From positions 1 through 64,000 of the forward strand of contig CAWBLP010000005.1 in assembly GCA_963789495.1 (NCBI GenBank): 64,000 nt of DNA, given 5' to 3'. The DNA comes from CAWBLP01 sp963789495 (GTDB lineage: Bacteria; Pseudomonadota; Alphaproteobacteria; Acetobacterales; Acetobacteraceae). The first letter of the stretch is position 1. Each line of letters starts with the position of its first letter. The translations under genes were made by a program, and so were the position numbers. Shown piece by piece: positions 46,113 through 54,672 of this stretch. Under the pieces are notes generated by a model that saw only the letters and a program-made list of their open reading frames with translations, was not told the origin of the DNA and searched no databases.

Positions 46113-47633
46113 ATGGGTAAGCGCGGCTGGTTGAGTGGTATGTTGCTGGCGGCGGGGTTGACCGCGGCGTTACCGGCTGCAGCACAGAAATCTGCCGACA
46201 CGTTACGCATCACCTGGCGCGACGCGGTGCCCGATGTCGATTTCTACCACAATTCGCTGCGATCCGGCTTCATCCTGCAACTGCATGCATGGGACGGGCT
46301 GGTGTATCGCGATCCGGACACCTTCCAGATCAAACCGCTGCTCGCCTCGTCCTGGAAGCAGGTGGACGACACCACGATCGACTTCGAAATGCGCAAGGGT
46401 GCGACGTTCCAGAACGGCGATCCGGTCAGCGCCGATGATGTGGTCTACACGATCCAGGGCGTGTTGGCGGACAAGACCTTGTCGGTGCCGAGCAACTACT
46501 CGTTCATTGCGGGCGCCGAGAAGCTCGACGATTCGCATGTGCGGCTGAAGCTGAAGCGCGTGTTCCCCGCAGCGCTGGAATACGTCGCCATGGTGTTGCC
46601 GATCTGGCCGAAAGCCTATCGGGAGAAGGTGGGGGTCGAGGCTTATTCCAAGTCACCGATCGGCGCGGGTCCGTACAAGATCACCAAGATCGATGGTGCG
46701 ACCGAGATCGATCTGGAACGCTATGACGGGTATTACGCGGACAGCCCGAAGGGCAAGCCGGCGATCCGCTTCATCAAGATCCATGAAGTGCCTGACGCGG
46801 CTACGGAAATGGCCGAACTGCTTGGCGGGCGCGCGGATTGGATCTGGGACTTCAGCCCGGATCAGTTCGACAATGTCGCGCGTGTGCCGACGTTGAATGC
46901 GGTGCGCGCCGAGACCATGCGCGTTGGCTATCTCAGCCTGGACGCGGGCGGCCGCACAGGCGCGGATAATCCTTTGACCAAGGAGAAGGTCCGTCAGGCC
47001 GTCGCCTATGCGCTGGACCGCGCCACCATGGCGAAGCAGCTGATGCAGGGCGGGTCGCGTCCGTTGGATGCGCCGTGCTTCCCGACGCAGTTCGGTTGCG
47101 ACCAGGCGGCCGCGGTGCACTATCCGTATGATCCGGCAAAGGCCAAGCAATTGCTGGCCGAGGCGGGTTATCCGAACGGCTTCGACACTGAACTGGTGTC
47201 CTACCTGCTGCCACAATGGGTCGGCGCCATGCAGAACTATCTGCGTGCGGTCGGCATCAATGCACGGGTGACGCATCTGCAGGTCAGCGCCGCGGTACAG
47301 CGCGCCATCGAAGGCAAGGCTCCGATGTATTCCGGCAGCTGGGGCAGCTACTCGATCAACGACGTGTCGGCGATCCTGCCCTACTTCTTCACCGGCGGCG
47401 GCAACGACTATGCCCGCGATCCGGAAGTGCAGAAGCTGGTGCTGGAAGGCGGGTCGGTCACCGATCCTGATCAGCGCCGCAAGATGTACAGCCAAGCGAT
47501 CAAGCTGATCACCGAGCGGGCGGAATGGATCCCGCTGTTCACTTACGTGAAGACCTATGGCTATTCGAAGCAGCTCAACTTCAAGGCTTTTCCGGATGAG
47601 CTGCCGCGCTTCTATCTGACCACCTGGAAGTAG
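46113..47633 (+). CDS. ABC transporter substrate-binding protein, family 5
   Basis: A 506-residue periplasmic binding protein for peptides, nickel or similar solutes (SBP_bac_5). Signal peptide MGKRGWLSGMLLAAGLTAAL ending in PAAAQ. Family signature stretches: FQIKPLLASSWKQVDD, GDPVSADDVVYTIQGV and NPLTKEKVRQAVAYALDR. No permease or ATPase genes of the Dpp/Opp type are adjacent, so it is an orphan. ATG 46113 follows GGAAGG. A strong hairpin follows the stop codon. Confidence 0.92.
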   Translation: MGKRGWLSGMLLAAGLTAALPAAAQKSADTLRITWRDAVPDVDFYHNSLRSGFILQLHAWDGLVYRDPDTFQIKPLLASSWKQVDDTTIDFEMRKGATFQNGDPVSADDVVYTIQGVLADKTLSVPSNYSFIAGAEKLDDSHVRLKLKRVFPAALEYVAMVLPIWPKAYREKVGVEAYSKSPIGAGPYKITKIDGATEIDLERYDGYYADSPKGKPAIRFIKIHEVPDAATEMAELLGGRADWIWDFSPDQFDNVARVPTLNAVRAETMRVGYLSLDAGGRTGADNPLTKEKVRQAVAYALDRATMAKQLMQGGSRPLDAPCFPTQFGCDQAAAVHYPYDPAKAKQLLAEAGYPNGFDTELVSYLLPQWVGAMQNYLRAVGINARVTHLQVSAAVQRAIEGKAPMYSGSWGSYSINDVSAILPYFFTGGGNDYARDPEVQKLVLEGGSVTDPDQRRKMYSQAIKLITERAEWIPLFTYVKTYGYSKQLNFKAFPDELPRFYLTTWK

Positions 47634-47641
47634 CGGGAGAC

Positions 47642-47678
47642 CCCGCCTCACTCGCGTTTGCGTTGCGAGTGAGGCGGG
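47642..47678 (+). terminator. perfect 14-bp hairpin after the binding-protein gene
   Basis: CCCGCCTCACTCGC (47642-47655) and its exact inverse GCGAGTGAGGCGGG (47665-47678) enclose a 9-base loop, starting eight bases after the stop codon. No T-run follows, so it may act as a terminator only with help, or protect the mRNA 3' end. Confidence 0.65.
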
Positions 47679-47692
47679 TCGCTCGTAGCGTT

Positions 47693-47727
47693 CCGACGGG
47701 ACCGCATCAAAGCGGCCCGTCGGGAGG
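47693..47727 (+). promoter_or_regulatory. 5'-leader hairpin touching the ribosome site of the lactonase gene
   Basis: CCGACGGG-A-CCGC, loop ATCAAA, GCGG-CCCGTCGG: 12 base pairs with one bulged A, spanning 47693-47723. The 3' arm shares bases with the GGGAGG ribosome site (47722-47727) in front of ATG 47732. If it forms it would hide part of the Shine-Dalgarno sequence, so translation control is possible. This is inference from structure only. Confidence 0.5.
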
Positions 47728-47731
47728 AAAT

Positions 47732-48958
47732 ATGGTCGAAAGAACCGCAGCTACGTTGCGTGCTGCCCCGTCTCGCCGCAGCTTCGGCAAGGGTCTCGCC
47801 GGCTTGGTCGGCACGGCGGTGATGGCTCCGGTCGTGGCGCATGCGCAACAGGCGAAAGCCGAACTTGGCACGCCACCCAGTGTCGTCACCACGCCCCCGC
47901 GTGGATGGGGCCGATACGCAGCGCCCGAGATCTATCCAGATCCGGACATCATCATCGTCGATCCCGCCTTCAAATCGCTATTGCTCGGCATCACCGCAAT
48001 CCATCGCGTCGCCACCGGATTTCGCTGGGCCGAGGGGCCGGCCTGGAGCAGTCTGGGCCAGTACCTGGTGTTCAGCGATGTGCAGGCGAACGTGCAGTAC
48101 CGCTACATTTGGGACGATCAAAGAGTCACCCGCTTCCGCGCCCCATCCAACAACAGCAACGGCAATTCCTTCGACTACCAGGGGCGGCAGCTTTCCACGC
48201 AGGACTTCTTCCGCCGCGTGATTCGCTGGGAGCATGACGGGACGATGACCGTCATTGCCGACTCCTACGAAGGCAAGCCGCTGAACTCGCCGAACGATCT
48301 GGTGCCGCATCCCGACGGCAGCATCTGGTTCACCGACCCTCCTTACGGGGACTCGCTGTCAGAGGGCCATCCGGATGACGCGGGCGGTCCGACCAATCCC
48401 AACGGCCTGCTCAATCCCGCCACCGGTGCGCCGGATGCCGGCGTGATTGGCGGTCGCAAGCGTGAGTTGCCGAATGCGGTCTATCGCTGGGATCCGAACG
48501 GAGGCTTGGCGCAGGTGCTGACCGAGGAGCAACTGCCGGATCCCAACGGGCTGTGCTTTTCGCCCGACCATAAGACGCTGTACGTAATCAGTACCGGCCA
48601 TGGGCCGGGTGATTCCGGACCCGGCGGCAAGGGTATGATCTACGCATTCGATGTGCAGGACAAGAAACTCACCAATCAGCGCGTGTTCAGCGACATGATG
48701 GTGGACGGCGTGCATTGCGGGCCGGACGGGCTGCGCGCCGATGTCTTCGGCAATCTCTGGTGCAGTTCGAACGCACCGCTCGGCTATGCCGGTGTGGTGG
48801 TGCTCAATCCGGACGGCAAGCTGCTGGGCCGGGTCCGTTTGCCGGAGGTTTGCGCCAACGTGGCGTTCGGCGGGCCCAAGCGGAACATGCTGTTCATGGC
48901 GGCGAGCCAGTCGCTGTACCTGCTGCAGGTGCAGACCCAAGGGGCCGCGCCCGGGTAG
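47732..48958 (+). CDS. Tat-exported SMP-30/gluconolactonase family protein
   Basis: A 408-residue six-bladed beta-propeller hydrolase acting on lactones. The N-terminus has a twin-arginine signal (PSRRSFGKGLAGLVGTAVMA ... AHAQ), so it is exported folded. Metal and family motifs: FRWAEGPAWSSLGQYLVFSD, KPLNSPNDLVPHPDGSIWFT and DPNGLCFSPDHKTLYV, plus GPDGLRADVFGNLW. Strong GGGAGG ribosome site. It may be co-transcribed with the binding protein upstream but two hairpins lie between them. Confidence 0.93.
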   Translation: MVERTAATLRAAPSRRSFGKGLAGLVGTAVMAPVVAHAQQAKAELGTPPSVVTTPPRGWGRYAAPEIYPDPDIIIVDPAFKSLLLGITAIHRVATGFRWAEGPAWSSLGQYLVFSDVQANVQYRYIWDDQRVTRFRAPSNNSNGNSFDYQGRQLSTQDFFRRVIRWEHDGTMTVIADSYEGKPLNSPNDLVPHPDGSIWFTDPPYGDSLSEGHPDDAGGPTNPNGLLNPATGAPDAGVIGGRKRELPNAVYRWDPNGGLAQVLTEEQLPDPNGLCFSPDHKTLYVISTGHGPGDSGPGGKGMIYAFDVQDKKLTNQRVFSDMMVDGVHCGPDGLRADVFGNLWCSSNAPLGYAGVVVLNPDGKLLGRVRLPEVCANVAFGGPKRNMLFMAASQSLYLLQVQTQGAAPG

Positions 48959-49057
48959 CCGGACGCTGTGGTCGCGAGTGCTGATCGCGGCCACGGCGTG
49001 TTGTGGCATGCGCCAGCGTGGTGGAAGCGCAGATGACGCAATCCGCGGCGGGACCCG

Positions 49058-49160
49058 TCGTTTTCCCCGCCGCGGTTGGCGAAGGCCGGCCATCCACGGC
49101 TTTCCTTTGTTTTCAGTAACGAAGCCGTGGATGCCGATCTTCGCTGGTGTGACGGCGCTG
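49058..49160. repeat. extragenic palindromic repeat in a convergent gap
   Basis: CATCCACGGCTT (49091-49102) pairs perfectly with AAGCCGTGGATG (49122-49133) across a 19-base loop, and the flanks GCGAAGGCCGG / CCGATCTTCGC extend the dyad imperfectly. It lies in the 380-bp gap (48959-49338) between convergent genes, where no protein or RNA gene is seen. It resembles the dispersed palindromic repeats of alphaproteobacteria and may serve as a bidirectional terminator. Confidence 0.6.
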
Positions 49161-49338
49161 CTGATCGGCTTTCGCCGACCGGGATGTGGTCAGCGATAGG
49201 CTCTCGTCGGCACAACGGCGTCAAGGATCGGCCTTTGCGGAACCATGCGGGGTTCGGCTTGCTCATCGCCGTCGCCGACACACCATTTCGCCGAGGGCAC
49301 GTCTTGGCTGCACCGACGAATCAGGCCGCGCATCGCCG

Positions 49339-49752
49339 CTATGGCAGGGTCAACCGCATCTCACCCTTGAAGGCGTGGATCAGTTCGCGGCGCTGAAACC
49401 GCCAGCCATTTGGCTGCTTCACCAACACGTCGGAATAGGTACCGCAGACCGATGGGACCGGCCCGTCCGCACCTTCCACCATGACGAGATAGTTCGACGT
49501 CGCATCGGCTTGTGCGGCGTCCACGCGGATGATGCTGTTCATCACGTAATGCAGGCGCTTCGGCTTCGGCGGCACCGATTGGGTCAGCCACGCCTCGATC
49601 TGCGCGGGTCCGCGTGCCGAACGGTAGGGCGCGATCCATTCACCATCGGTCGCGAACAGACTGGCGAGTTCGCCGAAACGGCCCTGATCCATACAGAAGC
49701 AATAGGCGTGCAGCAGCTCGCGGATTTCGTCTTTGTCGTCGGCGAGGCTCAT
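49339..49752 (-). CDS. NTF2-like/SnoaL family protein
   Basis: A 137-residue cone-fold protein of the nuclear transport factor 2-like superfamily, often annotated as SnoaL-like. EIRELLHAYCFCMDQGRFGE and LASLFATDGEWIAPYR are the typical helix and strand. Its ATG overlaps the stop of pdxJ by four bases, so it is the last gene of the pdxA-pdxJ operon. Whether it has any role in vitamin B6 synthesis is unknown. Confidence 0.85.
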   Translation of the reverse strand: MSLADDKDEIRELLHAYCFCMDQGRFGELASLFATDGEWIAPYRSARGPAQIEAWLTQSVPPKPKRLHYVMNSIIRVDAAQADATSNYLVMVEGADGPVPSVCGTYSDVLVKQPNGWRFQRRELIHAFKGEMRLTLP

Positions 49753-50468
49753 GCGCCGCGTGCCTCCCGCATCAGTCGCTTCATGCGTGTCACCACTGCC
49801 GGCAATCCTTCGATGATAGCCTGCCCGATCAGAAAATGACCGATATTGAGCTCGACCACTTCAGGCAGCACGGCAATGGGCGCGACATTGTCGAAGGTCA
49901 GTCCGTGGCCGGCGTGGCACTCCAGGCCGAGCGATGGGGTCAGGGCCGCGGCGACGCGCAAACGGTCGAGTTCGCCGGATTTTCCCTCGGCATAGGCGCC
50001 GGTGTGCAATTCCACCACGGCGGCGCCGACATCCGCCGCTGCGTGCAACTGCGCCGGATCCGGGTCGATGAACAGCGACACGCGAATCCCGGCGTCGGTC
50101 AGCATCGCAATCGCGGGGCGGAGTGAATCCAGGTTGCCGACCACGTCCAGCCCGCCTTCGGTGGTCACCTCGCTGCGCTTTTCCGGCACCAGGCAGGCGG
50201 CGTGCGGTCGCACCTGACAGGCGAGCGCGACCATCTCGGCGGTGGCGGCCATTTCCAGATTGAGCGGCTTGGCGATGGCGGCGCTGATGCGGTGCACGTC
50301 GTCATCGCGGATATGGCGTCGATCCTCGCGCAGATGGATGGTGATGCCGTCGGCGCCGGCGGTGATCGCGGTCAATGCCGCATCCAGCGGGTCGGGATGG
50401 ACGCCGCCGCGCGCATTGCGCACGGTCGCGACGTGATCCACGTTCACGCCAAGGCGCTGAGGTGTCAT
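49749..50468 (-). CDS. pdxJ: pyridoxine 5'-phosphate synthase
   Basis: A 239-residue TIM-barrel enzyme that condenses 3-amino-2-oxopropyl phosphate with deoxyxylulose phosphate to pyridoxine 5'-phosphate. RLGVNVDHVATVRNARGG is the N-terminal signature; catalytic and binding residues lie in ITIHLREDRRHIRDDDV, KPLNLEMAAT and LECHAGHGLTFDNV. ATG 50468 is chosen by family start. It lies 85 bases downstream of pdxA, the preceding step in the pathway. Confidence 0.96.
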   Translation of the reverse strand: MTPQRLGVNVDHVATVRNARGGVHPDPLDAALTAITAGADGITIHLREDRRHIRDDDVHRISAAIAKPLNLEMAATAEMVALACQVRPHAACLVPEKRSEVTTEGGLDVVGNLDSLRPAIAMLTDAGIRVSLFIDPDPAQLHAAADVGAAVVELHTGAYAEGKSGELDRLRVAAALTPSLGLECHAGHGLTFDNVAPIAVLPEVVELNIGHFLIGQAIIEGLPAVVTRMKRLMREARGA

Positions 50469-50553
50469 GCGGGCCTCGCGAGCTGGGCTGTGCCTGGCCG
50501 GGTTCGACCAAACCGGAAATACCGGGCCTGCGCCCGGCATGACGGGGAACGCT

Positions 50554-51564
50554 TCATCCCGTATGCCTCATGCTGATCGAGCGGCGTTCCGCCAATGTGG
50601 CGGCCAGTTCGATGGCGGCGATCAGGCTGGATGGGTCGGCCAGCCCCTTGCCTGCGATGTCATACGCCGTGCCGTGATCGGGCGAGGTGCGCACGATCGG
50701 CAGCCCCAGTGTCACGTTCACGCCGTGATCCATGTCGAGCGTCTTCAACGGGATCAGGGCCTGGTCGTGGTACATGCAGATCGCGGCGTCGTAGCGGGTG
50801 CGTGCGGTGGCGGTGAACATGGTGTCCGGCGGCCACGGCCCGGAGACCTCGATCCCTTCCGCCCGCAAGGCCGCCATGGCCGGCGCGATGATCGTGGTTT
50901 CCTCGTCGCCGAGCGCGCCCTGCTCCCCGGCATGCGGATTGAGCCCGGCGATGGCCAGCCGCGGCCGGGCGATGCCGAATTCGTGCTGCAGCGCGGCGGC
51001 GGTGGTGCGCGCCGCGGCAACGATCATCTCCGACGTCAGCATGGCGAGCGAGTTGCGCAATGACGCGTGCACCGTCACCGGTACGACGCGCAGGTGAGGG
51101 CTGGCCAGCATCATGATCTGCCGGCCCTGCGCGCCGGTCAGCGCGGCGAGAAATTCGGTGTGGCCGGGATAGGCAAAGCCGGCGTCGTACAAGGCGGCCT
51201 TGTTGATCGGGTTGGTGACGACGCCACCGACGGCGCCGCGCAGGGCAAGCGCGGTGGCCTGCTCGATCGAAGCGATTACCGCCGTGGCGTTGGCCGGGTC
51301 GGGCTGGCCGGAGCGCGGCGTCGCGGCCAGGCGGATCGGCAGCACCGGAAGCGCGTCACGAAACACCGCTGGTGCGGCGGCGGCCGAGTCAACCTCGCGG
51401 ATCGGCACGTCCAACTGCAGAGCCGAGGCCAGCGCGCGCAGCCGATCGGGGTCGTCCAGCAGGACGAAGCCCTGCCCGGATTGATGCAACCTCGCCCAGG
51501 CACGCAGCGACAATTCGCCGCCGATGCCGGCAGGATCGCCCATGGTGAGTGCCAAGAGTGCCAT
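50554..51564 (-). CDS. pdxA: 4-hydroxythreonine-4-phosphate dehydrogenase
   Basis: NAD- and metal-dependent dehydrogenase of 336 residues supplying the PdxJ substrate. TMGDPAGIGGELSLRAW is the family start, VVTNPINKAAL and YPGHTEFLA contain the substrate and metal ligands, and ICMYHDQALIPLK and LPIVRTSPDHGTAYDIAG are further conserved segments. ATG 51564 gives the usual length. It is followed by pdxJ, forming a short vitamin B6 operon. Confidence 0.95.
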   Translation of the reverse strand: MALLALTMGDPAGIGGELSLRAWARLHQSGQGFVLLDDPDRLRALASALQLDVPIREVDSAAAAPAVFRDALPVLPIRLAATPRSGQPDPANATAVIASIEQATALALRGAVGGVVTNPINKAALYDAGFAYPGHTEFLAALTGAQGRQIMMLASPHLRVVPVTVHASLRNSLAMLTSEMIVAAARTTAAALQHEFGIARPRLAIAGLNPHAGEQGALGDEETTIIAPAMAALRAEGIEVSGPWPPDTMFTATARTRYDAAICMYHDQALIPLKTLDMDHGVNVTLGLPIVRTSPDHGTAYDIAGKGLADPSSLIAAIELAATLAERRSISMRHTG

Positions 51565-51663
51565 GTCGAGCCGGCCCTTCCCGTCACGGTCGGCATTCAG
51601 CCGGCCTCTGCTCCTGATCGTTCCTGCCTGGCCAGCCGGGTCCGGCGCGGCCACGACAAGGCG

Positions 51664-53055
51664 TCAGATATGCAACGCCCGGCCTTCCACCGCCAGAGCC
51701 GCTTCCTTCACCGCTTCGCTGAGGGTGGGATGGGCATGGCAGGTCCGCGCCACATCCTCCGATGACGCGCCGAATTCCATCGCAGTGGCGAGTTCGGCGA
51801 TCAACGTGCCGGCGTCGGGGCCGATGATATGGGCGCCCAGCAACCGGTCGGTGCTCCTGTCGGCCAGCAGCTTCACGAAGCCTTCCGTATCGCCCATCGC
51901 GCGGGCTCGGCCGTTCGCGGTGAACGGGAATTTCCCGACCTTGTAGACGACGCCGGCGGCCTTCAGCTCCTCCTCGGACCGGCCCACCGAGGCGACTTCC
52001 GGCCATGTATAGACGATGCCCGGAATGACATCATAGTTCACGTGGCCCGCCTGGCCGGCGATGCGTTCGGCCAGGGCGACGCCTTCCTCCTCCGCCTTGT
52101 GCGCCAGCATCGGCCCGGCAATGGCATCGCCGATCGCGTAGATGCCTGGGATGTTGGTCGCGTAATGCGCATCGGTCTTGACCCGGCCGCGCTCGTCCAG
52201 TTCCACGCCGGCCTCCGCCAGACCCAGCCCCTCCGTGTAGGGGCGGCGGCCGATCGAAAGCAGCACGACGTCCGCCTTGAGTTCCTGCGGGTCACCGCCC
52301 TTCGCGGGCTCCAGCGTCAAAGCGACGCCGTCATTGCCCTTGCGCGCACCGGTCACCTTGGTGCCGAGGCGGAACTTGAAGCCCTGCTTGGTCAGGATGC
52401 GTTGGAAGTTGCGGGCGACCTCGCCGTCCATGGTCGGCACAATGCGGTCGAGGAATTCCACCACCGTCACCTCAGCCCCCAGGCGACGCCAGACGCTGCC
52501 GAGTTCCAGTCCGATGTAGCCGCCGCCGATCACCACCAGATGGCCGGGAACCTTGTCCAGCTCCAGCCCGCCGGTGGAGGTCACGATCTGCTTTTCGTCC
52601 ACCTCGACACCCGGCAGGGGGACACTGTCGCTGCCGGTGGCGATGATGATGTGTTTGGCGGCGTAGCTGGTGCCGTCCACCTCCACCTTGCCGGGGGCGG
52701 CGATGCGGCCGGTGCCCTTCAGCCAGGTCACCTTGTTCTTGCGGAACAGGAATTCCACGCCTTTGACATTGGCGGTGACGACTTCGTCCTTGCGTGCCTG
52801 CATGCGCGTGAGGTCGAGTTTCACCCCGTCCACCAGCACGCCGTGATCCGCCAGCGCATGCGCGGCGTGATCGAACTCCTCCGACGATTGGAGCAGCGCC
52901 TTGGAGGGGATGCAGCCGACATTCAGGCAGGTGCCGCCGAGGGTAGCGCGTTTTTCGACGCAGGCGGTCTTCAGGCCGAGCTGGGCAGCGCGGATGGCGC
53001 AGACATAGCCGCCGGGGCCGGAGCCGATGACGATGACGTCGTAGGAGTCGCTCAT
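51664..53055 (-). CDS. lpdA: dihydrolipoyl dehydrogenase (E3)
   Basis: FAD enzyme of 463 residues that reoxidises lipoyl groups of the 2-oxoglutarate dehydrogenase complex. FAD site VIGSGPGGYVCAIRAAQLGL, redox disulfide in GGTCLNVGCIPSKALLQ, NAD site VVIGGGYIGLELGSVW and the C-terminal catalytic CHAHPTLSEAVKEAAL. It lies downstream of odhA and odhB on the same strand, so it is the E3 dedicated to this complex. Confidence 0.96.
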   Translation of the reverse strand: MSDSYDVIVIGSGPGGYVCAIRAAQLGLKTACVEKRATLGGTCLNVGCIPSKALLQSSEEFDHAAHALADHGVLVDGVKLDLTRMQARKDEVVTANVKGVEFLFRKNKVTWLKGTGRIAAPGKVEVDGTSYAAKHIIIATGSDSVPLPGVEVDEKQIVTSTGGLELDKVPGHLVVIGGGYIGLELGSVWRRLGAEVTVVEFLDRIVPTMDGEVARNFQRILTKQGFKFRLGTKVTGARKGNDGVALTLEPAKGGDPQELKADVVLLSIGRRPYTEGLGLAEAGVELDERGRVKTDAHYATNIPGIYAIGDAIAGPMLAHKAEEEGVALAERIAGQAGHVNYDVIPGIVYTWPEVASVGRSEEELKAAGVVYKVGKFPFTANGRARAMGDTEGFVKLLADRSTDRLLGAHIIGPDAGTLIAELATAMEFGASSEDVARTCHAHPTLSEAVKEAALAVEGRALHI

Positions 53056-53366
53056 GCAGGAACCTCAGTCGTTTGGCGGCGTGGCGCGGGGCCGCTACGG
53101 TCGGGCTTGATCCGGCCAGTTCTTCCGCGGCCGAGCGGACGCAGACTCAGGTGCGGGCCGCGCTGTCCTCCGCAGATGGGCGAGTCTGGCCCCGTCGGCA
53201 TCAGGAGACGGGCGCGGGTGCGAAAGAAGCTCCCCCTCCTCGTGCGGGAGGGAGCGGGGGATACCCAGCGGAACTGGGCGGTTCGGCCGCTCCACCCGAG
53301 GGAGAGAGGGAGCTGCTCCGTTGCGCGCGGCCATGGCACGGCGTGACGCTCGATGCCAGGGACGGG
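53056..53366. other. intergenic region between odhB and lpdA
   Basis: This 311-bp spacer holds no recognisable gene. It contains a GC-rich inverted repeat, CCCTCC...GGAGGG within the larger GCTCCC...GGGAGC dyad at about 53230-53256, that could be an intercistronic hairpin adjusting lpdA expression relative to odhAB. Nothing else stands out. Confidence 0.45.
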
Positions 53367-54653
53367 TCACAGATCGAGCAGCAGCCGACGCGGATCCTCG
53401 ACGCCTTCCTTCACCCGCACCAGGAACGACACCGCTTCCTTCCCGTCGACGATGCGGTGGTCATACGACACCGCGAGGTACATCATCGGCCGGATCTCGA
53501 CTTTTCCGGCGATCGCCATCGGGCGTTCCTGGATCTTGTGCATGCCGAGGATCGCCGATTGCGGCGGGTTGAGGATCGGCGTGGACATCAGGGACCCATA
53601 GACGCCGCCATTGGTGATGCTGAACGTGCCGCCGGTCAGCTCCTCCAGCTTCAGCGCGCCGTCGCGGGCACGACGGCCGAAATCGGCTGTCGTGCGCTCG
53701 ATTTCGGCGAAGCTCATCGCGTCGGCGTCGCGCATCACCGGCACCACCAGCCCGCTGGAGCCGCCGACCGCGATGCCCATATGCACGAAATTCTTGTAGA
53801 TAATGTCCTCGCCGTCGATCTCCGCATTGACCGCCGGGAATTCCTTCAGCGCAACGCAGCAGGCGCGCACGAAGAACGACATGAAGCCCAGGCGAGCGCC
53901 GTCGTGCTTCTTCTGGAATGCCTCGCGGTACTCGTTACGCAGCGCCATCACCGCGGACATGTCCACCTCGTTGAAGGTGGTCAGCATGGCGGCGTTGTTC
54001 TGCGCTTCCTTCAGACGCAGGGCGATGGTGCGGCGCAGCCTGGTCATGCGCACCCGCTGCTCGCGCGGCTCGTCGCTCCGTGGCGGCTTTTCCGCCACCG
54101 GTGCCGGGGCCGGCGCCGGGCGGTTCAGGAAGGCGAGCACGTCGCCCTTGGTGATGCGGCCGTCCTTGCCGGTACCGCCGCCGATCTGTTCGGGCGCGAG
54201 CTGGTGTTCCTCGATCAGTTTGGCAGCGGCGGGCAATGTGGTTGCCGCGGCCGGCGAAGCGGGACGCGAGACCGGTCCGAGCGGGCGCGGCGGCGGGTTG
54301 ACCCCAGCCGGCGGATTGGCCGCCGCGCGTGGTGGCGGTGCGGGCGCAGCGGCCGGCGCCGGCTTCGCGGGTGGCGCAGGACGGGCGGGTGCGGCCGCCG
54401 GTGCGGCAGCAGTCGCCCCCGCCTCGAGCAGGCCCAACAGCGTACCCACCGCGACCTCGTCGCCTTCCTGGACACTGATGGAGGTCAGCACGCCGGCGGA
54501 GGGCGCATTCACCTCAACGGTGACCTTGTCGGTCTCCAGCTCGACCAGCGGCTCGTCGGCAGCGACGGCGTCGCCCTCATGCTTGATCCAGCGTGCGATG
54601 GTCGCGGTGGTGACGCTCTCGCCCAGCGAGGGCACCTTGATCTCGGTTGCCAT
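53367..54653 (-). CDS. odhB: dihydrolipoyllysine succinyltransferase (E2 of 2-OGDH)
   Basis: A 428-residue core subunit. The lipoyl domain (residues 1-80) has the modified Lys in ELETDKVTVEV. A long Ala/Pro linker is followed by the E3-binding domain (EEHQLAPEQIGGGTGKDGRI) and a catalytic domain ending SYDHRIVDGKEAVSFL with the His-x3-Asp-Gly motif. ATG 54653 fits the standard N-terminus MATEIKVPSLGESV. It starts 19 bases after odhA and is surely in its operon. Confidence 0.96.
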   Translation of the reverse strand: MATEIKVPSLGESVTTATIARWIKHEGDAVAADEPLVELETDKVTVEVNAPSAGVLTSISVQEGDEVAVGTLLGLLEAGATAAAPAAAPARPAPPAKPAPAAAPAPPPRAAANPPAGVNPPPRPLGPVSRPASPAAATTLPAAAKLIEEHQLAPEQIGGGTGKDGRITKGDVLAFLNRPAPAPAPVAEKPPRSDEPREQRVRMTRLRRTIALRLKEAQNNAAMLTTFNEVDMSAVMALRNEYREAFQKKHDGARLGFMSFFVRACCVALKEFPAVNAEIDGEDIIYKNFVHMGIAVGGSSGLVVPVMRDADAMSFAEIERTTADFGRRARDGALKLEELTGGTFSITNGGVYGSLMSTPILNPPQSAILGMHKIQERPMAIAGKVEIRPMMYLAVSYDHRIVDGKEAVSFLVRVKEGVEDPRRLLLDL

Positions 54654-54672
54654 GAAAGAATTCAGCTCCTGC

